Assembly: GCA_043101605.1 (NCBI GenBank)
Contig: JBICIG010000033.1
Location: 1-64,000, forward strand
DNA: 64,000 nt
Source: JBICIG01 sp043101605
Lineage (GTDB): Bacteria; Planctomycetota; Phycisphaerae; Phycisphaerales; UBA1924
Direction of reading: 5' to 3'
Shown: piece after piece, positions 1 through 9,060 of the stretch
Layout: the number at the start of each line of letters is the position of its first letter
How positions within the stretch are numbered: position 1 is the stretch's first letter
Program-made: the position numbers and the translations under genes
The notes under the pieces: generated by a model
Seen by the model: the letters and a program-made list of their open reading frames with translations, nothing else
The model's database searches: none
Told to the model about the DNA's origin: nothing

Positions 1-232
1 CATGGAGTCGTGGCTCAACAACTGGATCGCCAAGTATGTCACGACCGACCCGACCGCTTCGGAAGAGGTCAAGGCCCGGCTGCCCCTGGCGGCCGCCGAG
101 GTCACCGTCGCCGACATCGAGGGCAACCCGGGGTACTACGCCGCCAAGTTCGCCCTTCGCCCGCACTACCAACTCGAAGGCCTGACCGCGACGCTGAATC
201 TGGTCTCCAAGCTTCCCTCGCAGAAGGGGTGA
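1..232 (+). CDS. tssC: TssC (VipB/ImpD) T6SS contractile sheath large subunit, 3' end only
   Basis: This is the C-terminal end of a gene that begins upstream of the window. The last residues contain the string GNPGYYAAKF followed by LRPHYQLEGL and end with SKLPSQKG, which is the conserved C-terminus of TssC sheath proteins. TssC pairs with TssB to form the contractile tail sheath that drives the Hcp tube out of the cell. An ATG lies at position 2, but it falls inside the conserved domain and is not a credible start. The gene sits directly upstream of hcp, as in many T6SS clusters. The partner tssB is expected just outside the window. Confidence 0.93.
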   Translation, partial: MESWLNNWIAKYVTTDPTASEEVKARLPLAAAEVTVADIEGNPGYYAAKFALRPHYQLEGLTATLNLVSKLPSQKG

Positions 233-416
233 TCGCAAAAAAACTGACCGCCGGGCGGTTTGAGGCGCGCCGGAATCCCGCCCGGATGGCTTGCTTGAAT
301 GTCGGCGGGCCGGGCGGGCCCGTCCGGAAGTCGAAGGCCCGCTCGCCGCGGGGTTCAAGAACAACGGGTCCGCTGATCGCCGACCCAGAGCACACAGGTA
401 CACAAGGGATACAACC

Positions 417-911
417 ATGTTTGACGCATTCCTCGAGATCGACGGCATTCCCGGTGAGTCCACCGACGGCAAGCACAAGAACCAGATCGAGCTCCTGAGC
501 TACTCGCACGGGCTCATCCAGACCTCCTCGGGCTCGGTGAGCTCGGGCGGCGGGCGCGGCGCCGAGCGTTGCGACCACGGCTCGTTCTCCTGCGTGAAGA
601 ACCTCGACAAGGCCACCCCCAAGCTCGCCGAGGCGATCTGCAAGGGCACGCACATCCCCAAGGTCACCCTCCGCCTCTGCCGCGCCGCCGGCGACAAGAC
701 CCAGTACATGGAGTACGCGATGGAGAATGTCATCGTTGACTCCCTCAGCTACGGCGGCAGCTCGGGCGGCGAGTCGGCCCTCCCGGTCGAGACCGTGTCC
801 TTCAACTACGGCAAGATCACCTGGAAGTACACCGAGACCGACCACAAGACCGGTGCCGCCAAGGGCGATGTCCAGGCCGGCTGGGACCTCGAGGCCAACG
901 CCCCCGCCTGA
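417..911 (+). CDS. hcp: Hcp, T6SS inner tube protein
   Basis: A 164-residue protein of the usual Hcp length (about 160-170). It opens with MFDAFLEIDGIPGES, carries the LLSYSHG segment, a CDHGSFSCVK segment, and ends with the ETVSFNYGKITWKY block that is diagnostic of Hcp beta-barrels. Hexameric rings of Hcp stack into the tube expelled by the sheath and also carry small effectors. The ATG at 417 was chosen because upstream in-frame sequence is not Hcp-like. The gene is separated from tssC by about 184 nt and is followed immediately by a strong hairpin, so it can be expressed at a different level from its neighbours. Family assignment is secure. Confidence 0.95.
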   Translation: MFDAFLEIDGIPGESTDGKHKNQIELLSYSHGLIQTSSGSVSSGGGRGAERCDHGSFSCVKNLDKATPKLAEAICKGTHIPKVTLRLCRAAGDKTQYMEYAMENVIVDSLSYGGSSGGESALPVETVSFNYGKITWKYTETDHKTGAAKGDVQAGWDLEANAPA

Positions 912-938
912 TCCCAACCATCTCCGAACCTCATCCGA

Positions 939-971
939 GGGCGGGCCGATCCGGGCCCGCCCTTTCTCTTT
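939..971 (+). terminator. Rho-independent terminator after hcp
   Basis: A perfect 9-bp G+C stem (GGGCGGGCC at 939-947 against GGCCCGCCC at 954-962) with a 6-nt loop is followed by TTTCTCTTT at 963-971. It lies 28 nt after the hcp stop codon. This would terminate or attenuate the hcp transcript before tagJ and tssEFG. Confidence 0.75.
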
Positions 972-1060
972 GCGCCCGCCGAACCCCACGCCGGGCACCG
1001 ATCCTCCCCCTGCGTGTGGTATAAACCACTCGGACCGGAACACCTCCCACGGAGAGCCGC

Positions 1061-1861
1061 ATGAACGCCGAAACGCTCGTTCGCGAGGGCAAGCTCGAGG
1101 AAGCCCTCGCCGAGCTCAAGCAAGCCGTCCGCGACAATGCGGCCGATCCCAAACTCCGGGTGTTCCTCTTCCAGCTCCTGGCCGTGCGCGGCGAGTGGGA
1201 CAAGGCCCTCACCCAACTCCATGTCTCGGGTGACCTCGATCCAGCGTCGATGCTGATGGTGCAGACCTACCAGATCGCCGTCCAGGCCGAGGCCTATCGC
1301 CGCGACATCTTCTCGGGCAAGCGCACGCCGATGGTCTTCGGCGAACCCGAGCCCTGGATCGGGCACCTCGTGCAGGCGCTGCACGACTACGCCGCGGGCA
1401 ACGCCGATGCCGCAGCCGCCCAGCGAGCCAAGGCCTTCGAGGACGCCCCGGCCGTCCCGTGCACGGTCGACGGCACCCCCTGCGACTGGCTCGCCGACAT
1501 GGACGAGCGCCTCGGACCCGTCTTTGAGGCCATCATCGACGGGAAGTACTACTGGGTGCCGATGAACCGCGTGGCCCATCTCCACATCGAGGAGCCGACC
1601 GACCTTCGCGATGTCATCTGGATCCCGGGTGTCTTCACCTGGACCAACGGCGGCGAGTCGCACGCCCTGCTCTTTGCCCGCTACCCGGGCTCGGAGAACT
1701 CCACCGACGAGCACCGCCTCGCGCGGGGCACGGCGTTCGATGAGACCCTCCCCGGCACCTTCACCGGGCTCGGGCAGCGGATGTTCGCCGGCGGCGAAGA
1801 GGAATTCCCGATGCTCGCCGTCCGCTCGATCGAGTTCCAGCACGAGGGAACGGGCGGCTGA
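1061..1861 (+). CDS. tagJ: TagJ (ImpE/SciE) T6SS accessory protein
   Basis: A 266-residue protein. The N-terminal half consists of TPR-like helices (LEEALAELKQAVRDN, RGEWDKALTQL). The C-terminal half has the ImpE hallmarks CDWLADMDERLGPVFEAI, GKYYWVP and DLRDVIWIPG. TagJ binds the N-terminal helix of the small sheath protein TssB and modulates ClpV-dependent sheath recycling. It is not strictly required for secretion in the species studied. The ATG at 1061 is preceded by a GGAGA ribosome binding site. It lies between hcp and tssE, a standard neighbourhood for this family. Confidence 0.92.
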   Translation: MNAETLVREGKLEEALAELKQAVRDNAADPKLRVFLFQLLAVRGEWDKALTQLHVSGDLDPASMLMVQTYQIAVQAEAYRRDIFSGKRTPMVFGEPEPWIGHLVQALHDYAAGNADAAAAQRAKAFEDAPAVPCTVDGTPCDWLADMDERLGPVFEAIIDGKYYWVPMNRVAHLHIEEPTDLRDVIWIPGVFTWTNGGESHALLFARYPGSENSTDEHRLARGTAFDETLPGTFTGLGQRMFAGGEEEFPMLAVRSIEFQHEGTGG

Positions 1862-1877
1862 ACGCCCGCGGAATCCC

Positions 1878-2384
1878 ATGGCCGAACTGACCAGCCTCGA
1901 GAAACTCCAGCCCTGCCTGCTCGATCGCCTGACCGACGATGAGCCGAGCAGCCAGGTCGAAAGCCGCGACAAGCGGGTGTTCTCGGTCCGCCAGCTCCGC
2001 CAGGCGGTGCTGCGCGATCTCGTCTGGCTCCTCAACGCGCCCAACAAGGACCGCACCGGCGAGTTCGAGGACTTCCCCGAGGTCGCCAAGTCCGTCCTCA
2101 ACTTCGGCATCCCGGAGCTCGCGGGTATCAGCAGCGAGAACGCCAAGGGCGATCTCGATCGGATCGTCCGCGACGCGATCCGCGCCTTCGAGCCGCGCGT
2201 CCTCCCGGCGTCGCTCCGCGTCACGCCCCCCAAGGAGCACGGGCGGTACGCCCCGGGCAACGCGCTCGTGCTCGAGATCGTGGGCGAGATGTGGGCCCAG
2301 CCCATCCCCGACCCGCTCTTTGTCAAGACTCAGGTCGATCTCGAGACCGGACGCTGCGAGCTCAAGGAGCGCCCGGGTGGATAA
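1878..2384 (+). CDS. tssE: TssE, T6SS baseplate gp25-like protein
   Basis: A 168-residue gp25/lysozyme-like baseplate component. Recognisable blocks are RLTDDEPSS near the N-terminus, LRQAVLRDLVWLLN, the VLNFGIPEL segment and DAIRAFEPRVLP. These match TssE, which joins the sheath to the TssFG wedge. The ATG at 1878 is the first start that keeps the family N-terminus (MAELTSLEKLQPCLLDRL); the open frame upstream overlaps tagJ and has no family similarity. The stop codon overlaps the GTG start of tssF, indicating translational coupling. Confidence 0.94.
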   Translation: MAELTSLEKLQPCLLDRLTDDEPSSQVESRDKRVFSVRQLRQAVLRDLVWLLNAPNKDRTGEFEDFPEVAKSVLNFGIPELAGISSENAKGDLDRIVRDAIRAFEPRVLPASLRVTPPKEHGRYAPGNALVLEIVGEMWAQPIPDPLFVKTQVDLETGRCELKERPGG

Positions 2385-4254
2385 GCGTTTCCTGCGGTAC
2401 TACGAGCGTGAGCTGCGCCACCTCCGCGAGTCCGCGGCCGAGTTCGGCGAGGAGTTCCCCAAGATCGCCGGTCGGCTCGGGCTCTCGGGCTTCGAGTGCG
2501 CCGATCCGTATGTCGAGCGCTTGCTCGAAGGGTTCGCGTTCCTCGCCGCCCGCGTCCAGCTCAAGATGGACGCCCAGTTCCCGCGCTTCACGCAGCACCT
2601 GATCGAGTCGGTCTACCCGCACTACCTCGCGCCGCTCCCGTCGATGTGCGTCGTCCGGTTCGAGCCGGACATGCAGGACGCCTCGCTCGCCAGCGGGCTG
2701 GAGATCCCGCGCGACACTCCCCTGCGCAGCGTGCTGGGGCGGGGGGAGCGCACCGCGTGCGAGTACCGCACGGGGCACAGCGTCCGCCTTTTCCCGATCG
2801 AACTCCGCCGCGCGACCTACCACACGCGCGATGTCAATTCGCTGGACCTCCCGCCCCGCGCGGTCGGGCCGCGAGGGGCCCGCGCGGCCCTCTCGCTCGA
2901 ACTCGGTGCCAGCGCCGGGCTGGCGTTCAACGAGCTCGAACTTGAGTCGCTCGACTTCTACCTCGTCGGGACCGACCAGACGCCCATCCGCCTCTACGAG
3001 CAGATCTTCGCCGCCGCCATGTCCGTCGTGCTCCGCCCGCCGGGTCGCCCCGCCCCGTGGCAGCATGTCCTCCCGCGACGGGCGGTGCAGCAGGTCGGCT
3101 TCGAGGAGCACGAGGCGCTGCTCCCGCGCGGTCCCCGGTCGTTCTCGGGATACCGCCTGCTCCGTGAGTATTTCGGCTTCCCCCAGCGGTTCAACTTCTT
3201 CCGCCTCGCCGGGCTCGGGCAGGCCGTCAAACGGTGCGAGAGCAACACGCTGGAGATCATCGTTCCGCTGGGCGGGCGGGACATCGAGCTCGAGGACGCC
3301 GTCGATGCCTCCAACTTCCGCCTGTTCTGCACGCCCGCGATCAACCTCTTCCCCAAGCGGGCCGACCGTATCCATGTCAGCGAGAAGCAGTGGGAATTCC
3401 ATGTCGTCCCGGACCGCACACGCCCGATCGATTACGAGATCTTCGAGATCCGGGGCGTGCAGGGCTTCGGCGGGCAGGGCGAACGCGTCACCGACTTCCG
3501 CCCGTTCTACTCGGCCAGCGACTTCGACGAGGGGGCCGGCGCCGCGTTCTTTGCCACCAGCCGCCGCCCCCGCGTGCTCTCTTCCAAGGAACGGCGCACG
3601 GGCCGCTCGACCAAGTACATCGGCGATGAGGTCTTCATCTCGCTGGTCGATGCTTCGAACGCCCCGTTCAGCACCGATCTCCGCCAGCTCGGCGTCGACA
3701 CCCTCTGCACCAACCGCCACCTCCCGCTCCGCATGAGCGTTGGCACCGGGCGGTCCGACCTGACCACCGAAGCCGGCGCCGGCATCGCGTCGATCCGTAT
3801 CGTCACCGGCCCGACCGAGCCACGACCCTCCTTTGCCGAGGGAGAAACCGCGTGGCGGCTGATCAACCACCTCACGCTCAACTACCTCGCGCTCATCAAC
3901 GAGGACCGCCGCGGCGCGTCCGCGATCCGCGACCTGCTCAAGCTCTACGCCGATGCCTCGGACCCCTCCTTCCGCCGGCTCATCGAGGGCGTCCGCGATG
4001 TCTCGGTCGCGCCCATCACCCGCCGCGTCCAGGCCCCGGGCCCGATCGCGTTCGCCCGCGGGCTGCAGGTCACGCTCGGGCTCGACGAACCAAACTTCGA
4101 GGGCGTGGGCATCTTCGTCTTCGGCGCTGTCATGGAGCGATTCTTCGCCAAGTTCGTGTCGCTCAACTCGTTCACCGAGACGCTCATCCGCAGCGTCGAT
4201 CGCGGCGATGTCATGCGCTGGCCCGCCCGCACCGGGCAGAGGGCGATGCTGTGA
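2377..4254 (+). CDS. tssF: TssF (VasA/ImpG), T6SS baseplate wedge protein
   Basis: A 625-residue protein of typical TssF length. The N-terminus reads RFLRYYERELRHLRESAAEF, the classic TssF opening. It continues with the segment around FECADPYVERLLEGFAFLAA and HLIESVYPHYLAPLPSM. TssF with TssG forms the triangular wedge of the baseplate. The GTG at 2377 fits the family N-terminus and overlaps the tssE stop by 8 nt. The much longer open frame extending back to 1939 is out-of-frame sequence within tssE. The end overlaps tssG by 4 nt (GTGA). Confidence 0.95.
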   Translation: MDKRFLRYYERELRHLRESAAEFGEEFPKIAGRLGLSGFECADPYVERLLEGFAFLAARVQLKMDAQFPRFTQHLIESVYPHYLAPLPSMCVVRFEPDMQDASLASGLEIPRDTPLRSVLGRGERTACEYRTGHSVRLFPIELRRATYHTRDVNSLDLPPRAVGPRGARAALSLELGASAGLAFNELELESLDFYLVGTDQTPIRLYEQIFAAAMSVVLRPPGRPAPWQHVLPRRAVQQVGFEEHEALLPRGPRSFSGYRLLREYFGFPQRFNFFRLAGLGQAVKRCESNTLEIIVPLGGRDIELEDAVDASNFRLFCTPAINLFPKRADRIHVSEKQWEFHVVPDRTRPIDYEIFEIRGVQGFGGQGERVTDFRPFYSASDFDEGAGAAFFATSRRPRVLSSKERRTGRSTKYIGDEVFISLVDASNAPFSTDLRQLGVDTLCTNRHLPLRMSVGTGRSDLTTEAGAGIASIRIVTGPTEPRPSFAEGETAWRLINHLTLNYLALINEDRRGASAIRDLLKLYADASDPSFRRLIEGVRDVSVAPITRRVQAPGPIAFARGLQVTLGLDEPNFEGVGIFVFGAVMERFFAKFVSLNSFTETLIRSVDRGDVMRWPARTGQRAML

Positions 4255-5417
4255 CCGACGAGCCGCGTCCAGACGAGCCGCTCCCCGACTCCATCGCCGA
4301 CGAGTCCCCGGGAGAGTCCCTGCTCGACCACACCCTCGTCGCCGAGGCGCTCTCCGAGGACGACGAAGAGCGTGAACTGGGCACGGGCATCGCGCTCGCC
4401 GCCGAGGAACGCGACCCGCTCTCCCAATTGCTCGAGCGGCTCGGCGCGGCACCCTTCGACTACGACTTCCACCAGGCCGTCCGTCTCATCCAGGCGACCG
4501 CCCGTTCACGCCCGCGCATCGGGGCCTCGATCTCCGTCCGCGATGATCCCGTCCGCTTCGGGCAGGAGCCGTCGCTCTCGTTCGCGCCCGCCTCGATCTC
4601 GAAGCTCGACCGCGGCGACCGCCCGCGGCTCTCGGTCCGGTTCACCGGTCTGCTCGGGCCCAACGGCCCGCTGCCGATCCATCTGACCCAGTATGTCCGC
4701 GACCGGGTCATCCACCACCACGACCGCACGATGTCGCGGTTCCTCGACATCTTCCACCACCGCGTTCTGAGCATGTTCTTCCGCGCGTGGGCGCTCAACC
4801 AGCCGACCGTGTCGCGCGACCGGCCCGAGGACGACGCGTTCGGGAAGTACCTGTCGAGCCTGATCGGACTCGCCGGCGACCCGTTCTCCGAGCGAGACGC
4901 TCTCTCCGACGACGCCAAACGCCACTACGCCGGCTGGCTCAGCTCCCAGACCCGCTGCGCCGAGGGGCTCGCGTCCCTCCTGGGCGACTACTTCAAGGTC
5001 CCCGTCCGCATCGAGGAATTCTTCGGGCATTGGATCGAGCTGCCGAACAACGCCCGCCTCCGGCTCGGCGAGACCCGAGCCACCGGCATGCTCGGGAGGA
5101 CCTCGATCGTCGGCTCCCGGCTCTGGGATGTGCAGCAACGCTTCCGCGTCGTGCTCGGGCCCATGGGCCTGGCTGACTTCGAACGCCTCCTCCCGACCGG
5201 GCAGAGCTTCGCCCGCATGGTCTCGTGGGTCCGCAACTACGCGGGCTTCGAGTTCGCGTGGGACGCCCAGCTTGTCCTCCGGGCCGCCGAAGTTCCCCAG
5301 ACCACGCTCGGCGGGGGATCCCGCCTCGGCTGGACGACCTGGATGCGGACGCAGGACTACCCCATCGACGCCGACCAGGTCGTGCTCCGTCCACCGCCCG
5401 ACACCGCGCCGGTCTGA
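4251..5417 (+). CDS. tssG: TssG (VasB/ImpH), T6SS baseplate wedge protein
   Basis: A 388-residue TssG. Family features are FDYDFHQAVRLIQA, the SLSFAPASISKL segment, the GLLGPNGPLPIHLTQYV motif, and a C-terminal region with TSIVGSRLWDVQQRFRVVLG. The N-terminal 55 or so residues are an acidic, low-similarity extension (DEPRPDEPLPDS through DDEERELG) not usually present, so a start further in is possible. I chose the GTG at 4251 because its GTGA overlap with the tssF stop is a common coupling arrangement. TssG completes the baseplate wedge with TssF and TssE. Confidence 0.93.
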   Translation: MTDEPRPDEPLPDSIADESPGESLLDHTLVAEALSEDDEERELGTGIALAAEERDPLSQLLERLGAAPFDYDFHQAVRLIQATARSRPRIGASISVRDDPVRFGQEPSLSFAPASISKLDRGDRPRLSVRFTGLLGPNGPLPIHLTQYVRDRVIHHHDRTMSRFLDIFHHRVLSMFFRAWALNQPTVSRDRPEDDAFGKYLSSLIGLAGDPFSERDALSDDAKRHYAGWLSSQTRCAEGLASLLGDYFKVPVRIEEFFGHWIELPNNARLRLGETRATGMLGRTSIVGSRLWDVQQRFRVVLGPMGLADFERLLPTGQSFARMVSWVRNYAGFEFAWDAQLVLRAAEVPQTTLGGGSRLGWTTWMRTQDYPIDADQVVLRPPPDTAPV

Positions 5418-5515
5418 GCCGATCCTGTATTCTGATCATCCGCGGGCCCGGTTCCGGAGCCCCGAACAACCGCACGAACCGGCCCCTCGGCCGACCCCGC
5501 AGAAGGAGCGCCCCC

Positions 5516-8278
5516 ATGGCGGAGATCGATCGCAAGAAACTCTTCGGCAAGCTCAACAGCCTCTGCTACAAGTCCGTCGAAGCCGCCACCATCGCGTGCA
5601 AGACCGCCGGCAACCCCCATGTCGAGGTCGTCCACTTCGTCAACCAGGTTCTGCAACTCCAGGACTCCGACCTCGCCCGGCTCGTCCGCCACTTCGAGAT
5701 CAACCCCTCCCGCCTCGCCTCGGACATCACCGCCGCCCTCGAGCGGCTCCCCCGCAACGCCAACGCCCTCGACTTCTCCGAGTCCTTCGAGCACGGCGTT
5801 GAGCGGTCGTGGACCTACGCCACGCTCCTCTTCGGCGAGCCGAGTGTCCGCAGCGGGCACTTCATCTACGCGATGCTCAAGGAACGCGACCTCCGCCCCG
5901 CGCTGATGCATGTTTCCAAGGAGTTCGAGAAGATCAAGCTCGACGAGTTCAGCTCCAGCTACGAGAAGATCCTCGGGCAGTCGGTCGAGGCGTCCCTCGC
6001 GGCCAAGGACGGCGGGGCGGTCGGCGGCGGCGCTACGCCCGGCGAGGCCTCGGGCGCCATGTCCCCCGCCCAGATGGGCAAGGAAGAGGCCCTCAAAAAG
6101 TTCTGCGTCGACATGACCGAAGCGGCACGCACCGGCGAGATCGACCCCATCGTCGGGCGCGACGAGGAGACCCGTCAGCTCGTCGACATCCTCATGCGCC
6201 GGCGCCAGAACAACCCGATCCTCACGGGCGAGGCGGGGGTGGGCAAGACGGCCGTCGTCGAGGGCTTCGCGCACAAGATCGTTTCGGGCGATGTCCCGCC
6301 CCCGCTGGAGAATGTCCGCCTGCTCGCGCTCGATGTCGGGCTGCTCCAGGCGGGCGCCTCGATGAAGGGCGAGTTCGAGAACCGCCTGCGCCAGGTCATC
6401 GAAGAGGTCCAGGGCTCGCCGACCCCGATCATCATGTTCATCGACGAGGCGCACACGCTCATGGGCGCCGGCGGCGCCGCGGGCACCGGCGACGCCGCGA
6501 ACCTGCTCAAGCCCGCCCTCGCCCGGGGCAAGCTCCGCACCATCGCCGCGACCACCTGGGCCGAGTACAAGAAGCACATCGAGAAGGACCCCGCGCTCAC
6601 CCGCCGCTTCCAGGTCGTCAAGGTCGATGAGCCCACCGAAGACCGCTGCATCCTCATGATGCGCAAGATCTCCGGCATGCTCGAGAAGCACCATCAGGTC
6701 CAGCTTCTCGACGAGGCGATCGAGGCCGCCGTCAAGCTCAGCCACCGCTACATCCCCGCGCGCCAGCTCCCCGACAAAGCGGTCAGCCTGCTCGACACCG
6801 CGTCGGCCCGCGTCGCGATCGGTCAGCACGCCGTTCCCGCCGCCGTCGACGACAGCCGCAAACGCATCGACGCCCTCGAGAGCGAACTCGACATCCTCCG
6901 CGGCGAGCGGGAGGTCGGCGTCAACCACGACGAGCGCATCACCCGCGTCGAGGGCTGGCTCGCCGACGAGCGCCTCAAGCTCGCCGGGCTCGAAGAAGCG
7001 TGGCAGAAGGAAAAGAGCCTCGTCGATCAGATCCTCGCCATCCGCGCCAAGCTCCGCGGGCCGCGGGGCATCGGGCCCGTCGACCAGACCGGCACGCGCG
7101 ATGAAGCGTCGGCCAACCTCGCCGCCGAGCAGGAGCAGGCCCGGTCCGCCGAAGACAACGGGCAGCCCGCCCAGCCCACTGACGAGGAACGAGCCAAGCT
7201 CCTCGAAGAGCTCAACGCGCTCCAGGACGAACTCGCCGACCTGCAGGGTGAGAGCCCGCTCATCCTCCCCAGCGTTGACTCGCAGGCAGTGGGGGCCGTC
7301 GTGAGCGACTGGACCGGCATCCCCGTCGGGCGCATGGTCAAGAACGAGATCGAGGCCGTCCTCAAGCTCGGCCAGGCCCTCGGGCAGCGCGTCATCGGGC
7401 AGCAGCACGGGCTCGACGCGATCGCCAAGCGCATCCAGACCAGCCGCGCGAGCCTCGAAAACCCCAACAAACCGATCGGCGTGTTCATGCTCGCCGGGCC
7501 GTCCGGCGTCGGTAAGACCGAAACCGCCCTCGCCCTCGCCGAGGCGCTCTACGGCGGCGAGCAGAATGTCATCACCATCAACATGTCGGAGTTCCAGGAA
7601 GCCCACACCGTCAGCACCCTCAAGGGCGCGCCTCCCGGGTATGTGGGCTACGGCGAGGGCGGCATCCTCACCGAAGCCGTCCGCCGCAAGCCTTACTCCA
7701 TCGTCCTCCTCGACGAGGTCGAGAAAGCCCACTCCGATGTCCACGAGATCTTCTTCCAGGTCTTCGACAAGGGGCAGATGGAAGATGGCGAGGGCCGCCT
7801 CATCGACTTCAAGAACACCATCATCCTCCTGACCACCAACGTCGGGTCCGACCTCATCATGAACATGTGCAAGGACCCCGACCTCATGCCAGGGGTCGAG
7901 GTCCTTCAGAAGGCCCTCCGCGAGCCCATGCTCAAAGTCTTCCCCGCCGCCCTCCTCGGGCGCATCTCCGTCATTCCCTACTTCCCCCTCTCCGACGAGA
8001 TGATCCGCGCCATCGCCAACCTCCAACTCGGCCGCATCCGCAAACGCATCGAGGCCAATCACGGCGTCAGCTTCGAGATCGACGACTCCGTCCTCGACCT
8101 CATCGCCTCCCGGTGCACCGAGCTCGAGTCCGGCGGCCGCATGATCGACGCCATCCTCACCCAGACCCTCCTCCCGGACCTCAGCACCGAGTTCCTCACC
8201 CGGATGATGAACGGGGACGGGCTCGCCCGCGTCTCGGTCCGGGCCGAGAACGACGCCTTCGTCTACGACTTTGCCTGA
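5516..8278 (+). CDS. tssH: TssH/ClpV, AAA+ ATPase that recycles the T6SS sheath
   Basis: A 920-residue Clp/HSP100 protein. It has an N-terminal Clp_N repeat domain (about residues 1-160) and a first AAA+ module with Walker A GEAGVGKT and Walker B IIMFIDEAHT. A middle coiled-coil region (about 445-580) follows, then a second AAA+ module with Walker A GPSGVGKTE and Walker B VLLDEVEKAH, and a ClpB_D2-small C-terminus. The position directly after tssG and the coiled-coil length identify ClpV rather than ClpB. It disassembles contracted TssB/TssC sheaths. The ATG at 5516 is preceded by GAAGGAG. One of the four ACGT sites in the window (7839-7842) lies here. Confidence 0.96.
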   Translation: MAEIDRKKLFGKLNSLCYKSVEAATIACKTAGNPHVEVVHFVNQVLQLQDSDLARLVRHFEINPSRLASDITAALERLPRNANALDFSESFEHGVERSWTYATLLFGEPSVRSGHFIYAMLKERDLRPALMHVSKEFEKIKLDEFSSSYEKILGQSVEASLAAKDGGAVGGGATPGEASGAMSPAQMGKEEALKKFCVDMTEAARTGEIDPIVGRDEETRQLVDILMRRRQNNPILTGEAGVGKTAVVEGFAHKIVSGDVPPPLENVRLLALDVGLLQAGASMKGEFENRLRQVIEEVQGSPTPIIMFIDEAHTLMGAGGAAGTGDAANLLKPALARGKLRTIAATTWAEYKKHIEKDPALTRRFQVVKVDEPTEDRCILMMRKISGMLEKHHQVQLLDEAIEAAVKLSHRYIPARQLPDKAVSLLDTASARVAIGQHAVPAAVDDSRKRIDALESELDILRGEREVGVNHDERITRVEGWLADERLKLAGLEEAWQKEKSLVDQILAIRAKLRGPRGIGPVDQTGTRDEASANLAAEQEQARSAEDNGQPAQPTDEERAKLLEELNALQDELADLQGESPLILPSVDSQAVGAVVSDWTGIPVGRMVKNEIEAVLKLGQALGQRVIGQQHGLDAIAKRIQTSRASLENPNKPIGVFMLAGPSGVGKTETALALAEALYGGEQNVITINMSEFQEAHTVSTLKGAPPGYVGYGEGGILTEAVRRKPYSIVLLDEVEKAHSDVHEIFFQVFDKGQMEDGEGRLIDFKNTIILLTTNVGSDLIMNMCKDPDLMPGVEVLQKALREPMLKVFPAALLGRISVIPYFPLSDEMIRAIANLQLGRIRKRIEANHGVSFEIDDSVLDLIASRCTELESGGRMIDAILTQTLLPDLSTEFLTRMMNGDGLARVSVRAENDAFVYDFA

Positions 8279-8407
8279 TCCCCCGCGCCGGGAGCGGGCC
8301 CCGGTGTCTTGCTTCATGGAGCGGGGGACTCTCGCCCGGGCTTCCGGGCGGCGTTCGGCCCCGCGCCCGCCCCTCACGAGCCCCCAGCGGGGCCCAGGAA
8401 ATGTCCG

Positions 8408-9031
8408 ATGCACTCGGCTGACATCGACCAACTCAGGCGGATCGCGACCCAGGCGGGCTGCACGCTCGTCGTCCGGGCCCCCTCCCGCCACGCCGAGGCG
8501 TACTTCCACCGCAGCGGCTTCGTCGCCCGTCCGATCGGGCTCGATCTCCCCGCCGCCACGACCAACGCGGGAGGCAAGGAACTCCGCGGGCTTGTCGTCG
8601 CCCACCCGATCCATCCCGGCGTGTTCGCGGCCCAGGACCGGGCCCGCGCCGCCGGTGCCTGGAGCCGGCTCGCCGCGACCGGCTCCCGTTCGGGGGAGGC
8701 CACCCTCGCCGGGCCCTACTCCGTCGAACTCGATGTCGATTCGCCCTACTACGGCGTGGTGAAACACGCCGGTCGGTTCGTCCACGATGGATACGAACTC
8801 GTCGCCGTCGGCCAGTCCAACGGATCGGCCGGCCTTCCCGGCGCCCTGCTCGCCGCGATGATGAGCGCCGGCTCGCCCCCCGGCGCGATCGCATCCTTCG
8901 CCGGGTCGGCCGGGCTGGCCGGGCGTCAGTTCGATGAAGGGTTGCTCGCGATCCTCGCGTCGGGTGAGGTGCGCCCCGCCCGCAGCGCCGCCGAGGCCCG
9001 CGGGCTGCTCGCCGCCGGGGGAGCACGCTGA
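8408..9031 (+). CDS. Unrecognised T6SS-cluster protein; weak, speculative resemblance to edema-factor/ExoY-type cyclase toxins
   Basis: A 207-residue protein with no signal peptide or membrane segment. I do not firmly recognise it. Two segments recall the layout of anthrax edema factor, CyaA and ExoY adenylyl cyclases. One is GCTLVVRAPS followed by GFVARPIGLDL...TTNAG, where those toxins have VRPVNP then TKG...GKSSDWG. The other is an ELDVDSPYYGVV segment with a DxD pair, then a DGYELVAVG segment where toxins have DYDLFAV. The two catalytic lysines of that family are not evident. It could be a diverged effector, an inactive homologue or unrelated. A start at 8309 is possible but 8408 is preferred. 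It lies between clpV and vgrG, where effectors and chaperones are common. Confidence 0.75.
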   Translation: MHSADIDQLRRIATQAGCTLVVRAPSRHAEAYFHRSGFVARPIGLDLPAATTNAGGKELRGLVVAHPIHPGVFAAQDRARAAGAWSRLAATGSRSGEATLAGPYSVELDVDSPYYGVVKHAGRFVHDGYELVAVGQSNGSAGLPGALLAAMMSAGSPPGAIASFAGSAGLAGRQFDEGLLAILASGEVRPARSAAEARGLLAAGGAR

Positions 9032-9060
9032 ACCCTCGCGCCGCCGCACGGTGAATCACC

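Noticed and set aside
232..300. ACCGCCGGGCGGT as a terminator after tssC
   Set aside because: The stem is only five base pairs with a three-base loop and is followed by only TTT.
5357..9049. Antisense open frame of 1230 codons opposite clpV and its neighbours
   Set aside because: It mirrors strong G+C codon bias in the sense genes. The translation has no domain, and the sense frames are clear T6SS proteins.
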